Assembly (NCBI RefSeq): GCF_002278035.1
Contig: NZ_CP022605.1
Span: forward strand, 806,001 to 870,000
Length of the DNA: 64,000 nucleotides
Source of the DNA: Ochrobactrum quorumnocens
Lineage (GTDB): Bacteria; Pseudomonadota; Alphaproteobacteria; Rhizobiales; Rhizobiaceae
Direction: 5' to 3'
In this document: in pieces, positions 1 through 7,177 of the stretch
How positions within the stretch are numbered: position 1 is the stretch's first letter
Layout: each line of letters begins with the position of its first letter
The notes under the pieces: generated by a model
Told to the model about the DNA's origin: nothing
Database searches by the model: none
Seen by the model: the letters and a program-made list of their open reading frames with translations, nothing else
Made by a program: the position numbers and the translations under genes

Positions 1-91
1 CTTCGCGATTGCGCACAACCACTTTTCGAGGAGTTGCCTGATGAAAACGCGCGTAACCTTCTGCCAAAAATCGGGCCGCCCCATCTGACGT

Positions 92-223
92 ATGATCAAT
101 CGGTCGATTGCCCGTCTGGCCCATAAGAGGCAAAGCAAAATCACCGTCGCTGTCTCGCTTCCCTTCTTCGCCAAGGTCGAAGCCAGCTATGACGCGGAGT
201 TCAAGAGCCGGTACGCCGCATGA
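92..223 (+). CDS. Small unknown ORF upstream of vapBC remnant
   Basis: A 43-codon ATG ORF that ends in an ATGA overlap with the VapB-like fragment. An in-frame stop just upstream (86-88) bounds it, so it cannot be a long extension of another gene. It is rich in basic residues at the N-terminus, followed by a short hydrophobic stretch. I do not recognise it. It may be the displaced remains of the antitoxin's N-terminal half or of a neighbouring gene. The translational coupling is the only support. Confidence 0.2.
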   Translation: MINRSIARLAHKRQSKITVAVSLPFFAKVEASYDAEFKSRYAA

Positions 224-324
224 ATCTTTTAGAGGTGCTGGCCGGATTGGAACCGCTGGGGCCGGAAGATCAGTTTCCCGATATCAACGATACCTTGATG
301 CCGCTGAAAGAAATCGACCTGTGA
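220..324 (+). pseudogene. VapB-type antitoxin, C-terminal remnant
   Basis: This 34-codon frame carries the pattern LEPLGPEDQFPDIND, which resembles the acidic C-terminal, toxin-binding tail of AbrB/SpoVT-type VapB antitoxins. Full antitoxins of this kind are roughly 75-85 residues and begin with a DNA-binding AbrB domain. Here that domain is absent: a stop codon at 190-192 closes the frame upstream. The fragment's TGA overlaps the GTG start of the vapC frame, preserving the normal antitoxin-toxin coupling. Identification as a VapB tail is from pattern memory and is moderately sure. It is probably non-functional as a repressor. Confidence 0.4.
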
Positions 325-725
325 GCGCGCTCTATGCTCGACACCATATCGTGTCCGAGCTTGCACGAAACCCCAGGGGCGCTGTCGCCAGACGCATCGC
401 CGAGGTTAGGCCGGGTGCGATCTGCGTCAGCATCAACACGGTAGCGGAGTTGCATTATGGATGCGCCAAGAAGGGATCACCGAAGCTTCCGGCGCAGATC
501 TTGGCCATTCTTGGAAGTATGCAAGTGCTCGCGCTCGATGTGCCAGCTGACACCGAATACGGGGAAATTCGTGCCGAACTGGAGGCCGATGGTAAGCGCA
601 TCGGACCGAATGACCTGTTCATCGCCGCCCATGCACCCGCACTCGGGGAGGTGCTGGGGACGGCCAATAGCGGAGAATTCACACGCATCCACGCTTTGCG
701 GGTCGAAAACTGGCTGCGCGACTAA
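321..725 (+). CDS. vapC: VapC-family PIN-domain toxin with damaged N-terminal catalytic motif
   Basis: The 134-aa frame starts at GTG, overlapping the VapB tail by GTGA. It has the PIN-family layout: IVSELARNP near the N-terminus, TVAELHYG with the second acidic residue, NDLFIAAHA with the third, and TANSGEFTRI near the C-terminus. VapC toxins are RNases that use a cluster of acidic residues, and the first is normally in an N-terminal LDTN motif. Here that position reads ARHH. The other frame reads MLDT just before, which suggests two small compensating deletions scrambled the motif while the downstream frame stayed open. The toxin is therefore probably catalytically dead. A sequencing error is the alternative. 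The frame extends upstream to 108, but that part does not look like VapC. Confidence 0.65.
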   Translation: MSALYARHHIVSELARNPRGAVARRIAEVRPGAICVSINTVAELHYGCAKKGSPKLPAQILAILGSMQVLALDVPADTEYGEIRAELEADGKRIGPNDLFIAAHAPALGEVLGTANSGEFTRIHALRVENWLRD

Positions 726-847
726 GCCGCGTACTGCCCGGAGGCGAACGCGCTTCTCCATTGTGCCGTAGAGAGCCGGAGGGCCATGGCAGAGCGACCT
801 GCCACGTGAAGATTGAATATGACCGCACGCTGGATCTACAGCGCAAC

Positions 848-1561
848 TTAATCGAACGGTTTTTTTGAAGAATTAAAATCAACCGCGCAATTGCCGCTCG
901 ATATGATCAATTCGCTGAAAGTTTCATCAGCATGGTTCATACTGCAACCGCAAGTTGCTGGCGCAAATTCGTCCGCGCTGCCTAATCTGATGAGGTCTTC
1001 AAGTAGCTCAAGAAGTTCCGGCCAAGGAGCTGGTGATTCATCGCAGAAAGCATCATGGATTCCGATTATGCAATGTAGCTTGGCAGCGATTCCGGTGATT
1101 GTTTTTGCGGGTGTATAAACCAGGTTCTTTGCGAGGGCGGTTTCTTCTTCAGCAGCATTTATCTCGGCAGCAAATGCTTGTGTATATCCATGGTGTTCAG
1201 CGAGATGGTCCCACCTATTTTGCAACCTTTCTAGCTCAGCCTTAGCAAAATTTCTCAGATTGGCCAGCTCAGGGGCTTCAAAAATCTTTTCGATTTGTTC
1301 AAAAGATTGGAGTACAAGAGCGCGATCCTCCGGGAGCTTGAGGCGAAGTAAGGGAAAGCCGCCCGCGATGCACAAAACCTTTGTTTCTAGCTCTTGTTGT
1401 TTCCGGCAGTATGCGTGTCTCCGCTCGTGAGACGCTTTCCATTCACCCCAGATGGTTAAAATTGGGTCCACGGCGGATCTTTGTGCGATGCTAGTATCAA
1501 TCGAATTAACTCTTTGATGGAAAGTTTTAGGTAAATTTATGCTAATCTCAGAATCAGCCAT
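848..1561 (-). CDS. Hypothetical protein, 237 aa
   Basis: The start is set at ATG 1561 because an AGGAG-type ribosome site lies about 8 nt before it; an upstream in-frame start at 1603 has no such support. The protein has no signal peptide or membrane segment. It contains long charged helices (residues about 60-150) and several cysteines near the C-terminus, including a CGCS motif. I do not recognise the family. It is divergent from the small XRE regulator at 1675, and the 113-bp gap could hold a shared promoter. The helical, Glu/Leu-rich body could be a protein-interaction module. No function is assigned. Confidence 0.6.
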   Translation of the reverse strand: MADSEISINLPKTFHQRVNSIDTSIAQRSAVDPILTIWGEWKASHERRHAYCRKQQELETKVLCIAGGFPLLRLKLPEDRALVLQSFEQIEKIFEAPELANLRNFAKAELERLQNRWDHLAEHHGYTQAFAAEINAAEEETALAKNLVYTPAKTITGIAAKLHCIIGIHDAFCDESPAPWPELLELLEDLIRLGSADEFAPATCGCSMNHADETFSELIISSGNCAVDFNSSKKPFD

Positions 1562-1674
1562 GATCCGAGCTCCTAACAGCTTGATTGTGGTCAGATCGGG
1601 CAAGTGTTAGCGCACTTGCTCGATTGCTGGTCATTATTCATACAAAATGATAGAAGTCAATCAGAAAGTTTGCC

Positions 1675-1923
1675 TTGGATACACCTTTACTTACTACCGA
1701 GCAATGCCGCGGCGCACGTGCTATGTTGGGATGGAGCCAGTTAGAGCTCGCAAATGCAGCCAATGTGTCCCGTCAGACGATAGCTGATTTTGAACGAGGT
1801 GCACATGTACCAATCGCTAATAATCTGGCGAGTATTAAAACGGCGTTAGAGCGGGCAGGAATAGAATTTATTTCCGAAAGCGGCGGTAGTGTTGGAATTA
1901 TTTTGCTAAGGAAGTTAACCTAA
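1675..1923 (+). CDS. XRE-family helix-turn-helix regulator, 82 aa
   Basis: The short protein is essentially one Cro/C1-type DNA-binding domain. The pattern RAMLGWSQLELANAANVSR followed by QTIADFERG is the typical HTH_3 helix pair, at residues about 15-45. No extra sensor domain is present. The first possible start is TTG 1675, with no clear ribosome site; a later ATG at about residue 17 would cut into the domain, so TTG is preferred. It probably controls the divergent gene at 848-1561 or itself, which is inference from position. This size is also common for orphan antitoxins, and no partner toxin was seen next to it. Confidence 0.75.
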   Translation: MDTPLLTTEQCRGARAMLGWSQLELANAANVSRQTIADFERGAHVPIANNLASIKTALERAGIEFISESGGSVGIILLRKLT

Positions 1924-2316
1924 TATCGTAACTCACTGCAGATTATTCCTTATTGCTCGAGGTTTTTTGTAGAACCTTTATCAAGGTAACGCGGCGAAGA
2001 TAAGAAGTGTACTTTCTGCCGGAATTGAATTGTCGCGAGCAGTATTTGCAGCGCGTTAGAGCATGGCGTCAGTGGCTGCCCATAATCTGGAGAACTTGCA
2101 CGCTTGGCATGTTACCGATCTGCTGCAGTGTTCTTGACTGGAAATCGGGAAGATTGCGTTTTGCACCACCCCGAGAGAACCATGAATCTTCAGAAAAGGG
2201 TAATGGATACGCGGTTCACTTCACAGCGATTAGTTTCCAGTCGATATGCGAGCAATCAATCACCAGTGGAAATCTTGTAGTTTTGAGAATTGATTTCGGA
2301 CGTTTGTGATTGATGA
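1924..2316. other. Gap without a convincing gene
   Basis: About 390 bp. A 100-codon frame (2007-2309, +) is open but has an irregular composition and matches no family I know. Shorter pieces in the other + frames are interrupted by stops. It may be eroded coding DNA. Nothing else is supported. Confidence 0.4.
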
Positions 2317-3057
2317 TTAGGTCTCTGTAACATTACTCAACGGCGAACCTATTGTTTCTGAAAAACCTCTATAGCGCTGATGGCTACGGGTAAGGTGTGC
2401 CTGCATGGCTTCACGGGCCTGTTCTGTGTCACGCACGCTGATTGCTTCACAAATCGCGCGATGCTCCACAACGGTGTTTTGTATGTATTGGGGCGTTATG
2501 AGCGCGGGGTTGAGGTCGCGGGAGAACGCAGGTTGGGGCAGGATTTTCATGCTCATTACCCTGAAAAATTCCATGAAAGCGAGATTGTTGGTAGCTTCAG
2601 TTATAGACTTGTGAAAAATATAATCGAGCTCGTCCAGCGCTGCTTCATCATCCTGCGAGGCTTCAAACCGTTTGAGAGCTTCCCACATTTTAGCTTCTTG
2701 CGCCCAGGACCTGCGTTGTGCCGCCAGGCCTGCAGCATGCACTTCAAAGGCCATACGCAATTCCAGGAGATCCATGAACGGCAGCGAGAGAAGCCCCAAT
2801 GGTTCTAGATTGGTTGAAGCTTCACTCTTTGCCGCGTCGGCCTTGTCCTGATCGCGGATGAAAATACCCACTCCATGCTTGGCCTCAAGCAACCCATCGG
2901 AGCGCAGAGCAGCGATCGCTTCGCGTATGACAGTTCGACTGACTCCAAGCTTTTCGCCCAGCTCAGCAAGGGTGGGAAGTTTATCACCATTCTGAAGTGT
3001 CCCGTCAGTGATCAGTGATCTTAAATTCTCAATCGTTCGTGAAGTAAGTGTTATCAA
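2317..3057 (-). CDS. FadR-type GntR transcriptional regulator (FCD domain)
   Basis: 246 aa. The N-terminal winged helix (residues about 5-70) has the GntR signature SRTVIREAIAALR followed by an EAKHGVGIF wing. The rest is an all-helical FCD ligand domain with the usual Asp/His/His metal-binding pattern (for example LDYIFHKSITEA and VEHRAICEAI). FCD regulators bind small carboxylates or amino-acid-like molecules. It is divergent from the RidA-ABC-hydantoinase operon at 3501, across 440 bp containing matched palindromes GTGATA-N-TATCAC. Autorepression and repression of that operon are likely (inference). Its DNA-binding helix closely resembles that of the regulator at 13236-13970, at the far end of the same island. 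Confidence 0.9.
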   Translation of the reverse strand: MITLTSRTIENLRSLITDGTLQNGDKLPTLAELGEKLGVSRTVIREAIAALRSDGLLEAKHGVGIFIRDQDKADAAKSEASTNLEPLGLLSLPFMDLLELRMAFEVHAAGLAAQRRSWAQEAKMWEALKRFEASQDDEAALDELDYIFHKSITEATNNLAFMEFFRVMSMKILPQPAFSRDLNPALITPQYIQNTVVEHRAICEAISVRDTEQAREAMQAHLTRSHQRYRGFSETIGSPLSNVTET

Positions 3058-3138
3058 TGATAATCTACCCCTAATTTTTTATCTCTGCGCTTTGACGCGC
3101 CGTCCATATATAGTAAGCAAGATAATATCATTAAACAA

Positions 3139-3151
3139 GTGATATTATCAC
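3139..3151. promoter_or_regulatory. Candidate GntR operator, site 1
   Basis: GTGATATTATCAC is a perfect odd-length palindrome 80 bp upstream of the regulator start at 3057. A weaker copy with core GATAATATC sits at 3121-3129. Short interrupted palindromes like this are typical for FadR-subfamily repressors. The assignment to the regulator at 2317-3057 is by proximity. Confidence 0.55.
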
Positions 3152-3425
3152 TACGTACATCTACTCTCTTTTTGGTTAAAAATCATTACAAGCGGTTCTG
3201 CTGAATTTGCTGATACCGCACTACATCTGATATTTTTCAGAAATAGAAGCCGAAAAAATTATCTCATTAAGAATCGTACTTTTTGCATACTGTGTTCCTT
3301 ATATCTAATTTATTCAATAGGTTAATGCCATACTTCGATGATTTGATGTTGTTGTATGATCTCTAAGAAACATTCTTGACAAGAAGTACTATTTCCGCGA
3401 GTTTGATGCCATAACAAAAAGCAAT

Positions 3426-3438
3426 GTGATAATATCAC
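3426..3438. promoter_or_regulatory. Candidate GntR operator, site 2
   Basis: GTGATAATATCAC has the same arms as site 1 with A instead of T at the centre. It lies 62 bp before the RidA start codon. The matched pair flanks an AT-rich divergent intergenic region (3058-3500) with no gene in it, consistent with one repressor controlling both directions. Confidence 0.55.
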
Positions 3439-3500
3439 AGTCGTTTTCTATCATATAAGATTGCTAGAAACCCGACGCGCGGAAAACAATTAGGGGAAAC

Positions 3501-3971
3501 ATGATGGGATCGGTTTCAACCAGACTGAACGAATTGGGTATATGCCTGCCGGATATCACAGCCCCCAGTGGCACGTATGTTCCGTTCAGGCTTAGTGGTA
3601 ATACGCTCTACATTTCAGGTCAGGTTCCACGTATCGATGGTATCGACTGCTATCTTGGATTGGTTGGCAGTACGATGGACGTGCAGGAGGCCTATCAGGC
3701 CGCGCGTATTTGCGCGCTCAATATTCTTGCACGTGTGGCCACTGCACTTGACGGTGATCTTGATCGGGTTTCGGCTTGTCTGCAAGTGCGTGGTTTCGTC
3801 AACGCAGTTCCAGACTTCAAAGATCATCCAGCCGTTATCGATGGCGCTTCTGATCTTCTGGTCGAAATCCTCGGTGAAAAAGGTCGGCATGCGCGAACTG
3901 CTTTGGGGGCAGGCTCATTACCGCGCGGCTTTGCGGTCGAGGTTGATGCCATTTTCGAAGTTGTGGCGTGA
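3501..3971 (+). CDS. RidA/YjgF-family enamine/imine deaminase
   Basis: 156 aa. The Rid fold is indicated by LYISGQVP near residue 37 and by the C-terminal HARTALGAGSLPRGFAVEVDA. The arginine in HART aligns with Arg105 of E. coli RidA, which is needed for imine hydrolysis, so this copy looks catalytically competent. At 156 aa it belongs to the longer Rid subgroup. It starts at ATG 3501 after an AGGGGAA ribosome site and is the first gene of the operon leading into the ABC transporter and HyuAB. It probably hydrolyses a reactive imine formed when the imported compound is broken down (inference). Confidence 0.88.
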   Translation: MMGSVSTRLNELGICLPDITAPSGTYVPFRLSGNTLYISGQVPRIDGIDCYLGLVGSTMDVQEAYQAARICALNILARVATALDGDLDRVSACLQVRGFVNAVPDFKDHPAVIDGASDLLVEILGEKGRHARTALGAGSLPRGFAVEVDAIFEVVA

Positions 3972-4015
3972 CTGCGCTGTTTCCATTCTGCTGATACATA
4001 TAAAGCGAGAGATAG

Positions 4016-4756
4016 ATGACTGATAAAGCCATCAAGATGCGTTCGGTAAACAAATGGTATGGCCAGCTTCACGTCCTCAGAGGTATCGATCTGGAGGTCA
4101 ATCGCGGCGAGCATATCGTTTTGTGCGGCCCTTCCGGCTCGGGCAAGTCGACGCTAATCCGCTGCATCAATTTTCTGGAAGAAATCCAAGATGGCACGAT
4201 TGATGTGAACGGAACCCGTTTGGGCAACAGAGGCGCTAATGTCGATCATATTCGCCGTGATGTTGGCATGGTGTTCCAGCAGTTCAATTTGTTCCCGCAT
4301 ATGACTGTGCTGGAAAATTGCATGCTTGCGCCGCGCCGTGTGCATCAATCTTCGGTGCCTGTTGCCAGGGAAAAGGCCATGCATTTTCTTAATCGCGTCC
4401 ATATCGCCGACCAAGCTGCAAAGTTTCCGGCACAGCTATCGGGCGGGCAGCAGCAACGCGTTGCTATCGCGCGCGCGCTTTGTATGGACCCCAAGATCAT
4501 GCTTTTCGACGAACCAACTTCGGCGCTTGATCCCGAAATGGTCAAAGAGGTGCTTGATACGATGGTTTCTCTCGCTGATGACGGAATAACCATGATCTGC
4601 GTGACCCATGAAATGGGTTTTGCGCGGGCAGTAGCGCACCGCGTCATTTTCATGGATCGCGGTGAGATTATCGAAAGTGCCCCGCCGAACGAATTCTTCA
4701 GCAATCCCAAACAAGAGCGCGCCAAGGCGTTTCTAGGACAGATTCTTAACCACTGA
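4016..4756 (+). CDS. Polar amino-acid ABC transporter, ATP-binding protein
   Basis: 246 aa. Walker [10 protein letters not shown] (about residue 38-46), Q-loop [12 protein letters not shown] signature [15 protein letters not shown] and Walker [15 protein letters not shown] are all intact, followed by the switch histidine in VTHEMGF. The sequence is the GlnQ/HisP type that powers uptake of polar amino acids. It is followed by two permeases and a periplasmic binding protein on the same strand, so the importer is complete. The substrate is unknown; the hydantoinase genes downstream suggest a hydantoin, oxoproline or related cyclic amide. Confidence 0.93.
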   Translation: MTDKAIKMRSVNKWYGQLHVLRGIDLEVNRGEHIVLCGPSGSGKSTLIRCINFLEEIQDGTIDVNGTRLGNRGANVDHIRRDVGMVFQQFNLFPHMTVLENCMLAPRRVHQSSVPVAREKAMHFLNRVHIADQAAKFPAQLSGGQQQRVAIARALCMDPKIMLFDEPTSALDPEMVKEVLDTMVSLADDGITMICVTHEMGFARAVAHRVIFMDRGEIIESAPPNEFFSNPKQERAKAFLGQILNH

Positions 4757-4793
4757 CAAGAAGGGAACAAACGCAATAAGTGGGAGATAACAA

Positions 4794-5462
4794 ATGCATT
4801 ATATATTTGACTTCGGACCGGTCTTGGCGGCGTGGCCTGCGCTGGCTAATGGCGCAATTCTAACGCTGAAAATATCGTCCACTTCAATGATCTTGGGCCT
4901 GTTACTCGGCATCGTATTTATGCTCATGCGTATGAGTTCGGTAAAGGCAATTTCTTTTGTGGCTTTCGGCTATATCGAACTGATCCGCAATACCCCCTTT
5001 CTTGTGCAGTTGTTCTTCATCTTCTTCGGCATGCCATCGATGGGAATTACTTTGACAGCAGAGCAAGCAGCAATTCTCGCAATGACGCTGAATTGTGCGG
5101 CCTATGCTGCTGAAATCGTTCGCGGTGGGGTCGAATCGATCAAGGTCGGTCAAATTGAAGCGGGAAAGGCGTTAGGCCTTCATACATTCGACATTTATCG
5201 GTTCATCATTTTCCGACCGGCCATTCGTGCGGTTTACCCGGCTCTTTGCAGTCAGTTCATTCTTATGATGCTCAACTCGAGCCTTGTTGCCTCGATTTCT
5301 GCCGAAGAACTGACCTACGTCGGCCAAATGATCGATTCAGAAACGTTCCGCAGTTTTGAAGTCTATTTCATACTTGGCATCATCTATCTCGCACTTTCGC
5401 AATTTTTTTCCATCGTTCTGCAAGTCATCGGCAGAACCTACTTTTCCTATCCGTCGAAGTGA
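4794..5462 (+). CDS. Amino-acid ABC transporter permease (HisM/GlnP type)
   Basis: 222 aa with about five hydrophobic segments. It has the family landmarks: ELIRNTPFLVQLFFIFFG in the N-terminal half and the cytoplasmic EAA-type loop EAGKALGLHTFDIYRFIIFRP. This is an inner-membrane permease of the His/Glu/Gln/Arg/opine class. It lies 37 bp after the ATPase and 9 bp before the second permease, and the two probably form a heterodimer. Confidence 0.92.
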   Translation: MHYIFDFGPVLAAWPALANGAILTLKISSTSMILGLLLGIVFMLMRMSSVKAISFVAFGYIELIRNTPFLVQLFFIFFGMPSMGITLTAEQAAILAMTLNCAAYAAEIVRGGVESIKVGQIEAGKALGLHTFDIYRFIIFRPAIRAVYPALCSQFILMMLNSSLVASISAEELTYVGQMIDSETFRSFEVYFILGIIYLALSQFFSIVLQVIGRTYFSYPSK

Positions 5463-5471
5463 GGCCCAGCG

Positions 5472-6122
5472 ATGATACGTAGTTTTGGCTCCGCAGAGTT
5501 CTTTTTCATCCTTGAAGGTGCCCGTTGGACGGTCCTGCTGTCGATCCTTGCGTTCACTTTCGGTGGACTTGCAGGTTTGCTGGTAGCACTGGGACGTACA
5601 AGTCAAATGAAATGGCTTCGATATCTGATGGCGGTCTATATCCAAATTTTTCAGGGCACTCCGCTGCTTATTCAGCTCTTCTTCGTCTATTTCGGGTTGC
5701 CGCTTTTGGGCATTCGCGTTGATGTGTGGGTGGCAATGATCGTCGGGCTTTCTCTGCATGCCAGTGCATTTCTGGGCGAAATCTGGCGTGGAAGCATCGA
5801 GGCTGTTCCCACCGGCCAGGATGAGGCCGCACGTGCGCTCGGGGTCCGATATTTTCATCGCATGAAGGATGTCGTGCTCCCGCAGGCATTTCGCATTGGC
5901 CTGCCAGCAACCATCGGATTTCTGGTTAATCTGATCAAGGGAACAGCACTGGCAGCATTGCTTGGACTAACGGAACTGACCCGTTCTGGGCAGTTGATGG
6001 CCAATATCACATTCGAGCCAATGAAGGTCTTTGGAACTGTGGGACTGATCTACTTCGTCGTTTGTGTCCCGCTCACTTATTACAGTGCCAGGATCGAAAA
6101 GCGCCTCAACACTTCCCGCTAA
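5472..6122 (+). CDS. Amino-acid ABC transporter permease, second subunit
   Basis: 216 aa. It has the same fold as the preceding permease, with QIFQGTPLLIQLFFVYFG and a canonical EAARALGVRYFHRMKDVVLPQA loop that contacts the ATPase. The pair therefore looks like a HisQ/HisM-style heterodimer. The gene begins 9 bp after its partner and is followed after 30 bp by the binding protein, all in one operon. Confidence 0.92.
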   Translation: MIRSFGSAEFFFILEGARWTVLLSILAFTFGGLAGLLVALGRTSQMKWLRYLMAVYIQIFQGTPLLIQLFFVYFGLPLLGIRVDVWVAMIVGLSLHASAFLGEIWRGSIEAVPTGQDEAARALGVRYFHRMKDVVLPQAFRIGLPATIGFLVNLIKGTALAALLGLTELTRSGQLMANITFEPMKVFGTVGLIYFVVCVPLTYYSARIEKRLNTSR

Positions 6123-6152
6123 ATCAACAATAATCAAACCAGAGGTAAGAAC

Positions 6153-6992
6153 ATGTCTAATCGAAATTCCATGCTTTCGAAAATCGTATTCAGCCTGGCA
6201 ACAAGTCTCATTGCCTCCCTTTGGGCTTCGAGTGCTGTATTGGCTGCATCGCCTGAACAAATCAAAGCAAAAGGCGTTGCCGTCGTAGGCGTCCAGATGG
6301 ATCAGTTTCCATGGGGCTTTATCGATGAAAATGGCAAAAACGGCGGCTATGATATTGAAGTAGCCAATCTGATTGCCATGGAACTCGGTGTGGAGGTCAA
6401 GTTCGAGCGCGTCACAGGTCAGAACCGCATTCCACTGCTTACAAATGGAATGGTGGATTTTCTTGTGCCGTCTATGACGGTCACGGCTGAACGCGCCAAG
6501 GTTATTCAATTTGTGTTGCCCTATTCCGCGAACGACATCACCGTCTGGGGCAAGAAAGATCTCGACATTAAGGCCAATGAAGACCTTGCCAATTATGTAA
6601 TTGGCGTCAATCGTGGCAGCGCGTTTGAGCCGATCCTCAGGAAGGTTGCGCCAGCGGGAACCAAGATCAAAGGCTTCGACGATGATGCAACAACCGTGCA
6701 AGCCCTTTTGTCGGGACAGGTCGACGCCATCCTGGGCAGCCTGACTTATGGTCTGGTGATCGACAGCACCGGAAATGGTGGCAATTATGACCGCAAGTAT
6801 AAGGCTGCCGATAATATTCAGGCCATGGCTGTTCGTAAGGGCGATCAAGAAATGCTTGATTATCTAAACGATTTCGTAACGCGACATAGTGCGGATGGGT
6901 CGCTGGATGCGCTTTACAAAAAGTGGATCGGCGTCGACCGCCCAAAATTGCCAACCGAGCTTGAAGGCGTGGATTTTACAGGCAAGCAATAG
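6153..6992 (+). CDS. Periplasmic polar amino-acid-binding protein (family 3 SBP)
   Basis: 279 aa. An N-terminal signal peptide ends near an ALA-type site (SSAVLAAS, residues about 25-32). The mature part has family-3 landmarks: GFIDENGKNGGYDIEVANLIA, the LTNGMVDFLVPSMTVTAERA region and a C-terminal lobe ending in LYKKWIGV. It delivers ligand to the permeases at 4794-6122. The usual ligands are amino acids or opines. A cyclic ureide or lactam is possible given HyuAB downstream, but this is only inference. Confidence 0.92.
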   Translation: MSNRNSMLSKIVFSLATSLIASLWASSAVLAASPEQIKAKGVAVVGVQMDQFPWGFIDENGKNGGYDIEVANLIAMELGVEVKFERVTGQNRIPLLTNGMVDFLVPSMTVTAERAKVIQFVLPYSANDITVWGKKDLDIKANEDLANYVIGVNRGSAFEPILRKVAPAGTKIKGFDDDATTVQALLSGQVDAILGSLTYGLVIDSTGNGGNYDRKYKAADNIQAMAVRKGDQEMLDYLNDFVTRHSADGSLDALYKKWIGVDRPKLPTELEGVDFTGKQ

Positions 6993-7177
6993 TTCAGTAC
7001 GCAATCTGAAATAGACGGTGTGCGACTGACCGCACACCGACGAACAAAGCATTCACATTCAATGACATTGAACCCGCAAAGGATGACTTGCGGGAACAGA
7101 TTAACACGTGCGCTCTACAGCTTTCCAGCTGCGTCTGCACATACCGTATTGATCTCTTTCTGGGAGTTAAGCAGAAC

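Noticed and set aside
2007-2309. 100-codon plus-strand frame as a gene
   Set aside because: It has irregular composition, no ribosome site and no family resemblance. It is kept only as possible eroded DNA.
5967-6848. 293-codon minus-strand frame over the amino-acid-binding protein gene
   Set aside because: It is fully antisense to a clear permease and binding-protein pair and has no recognisable motif.
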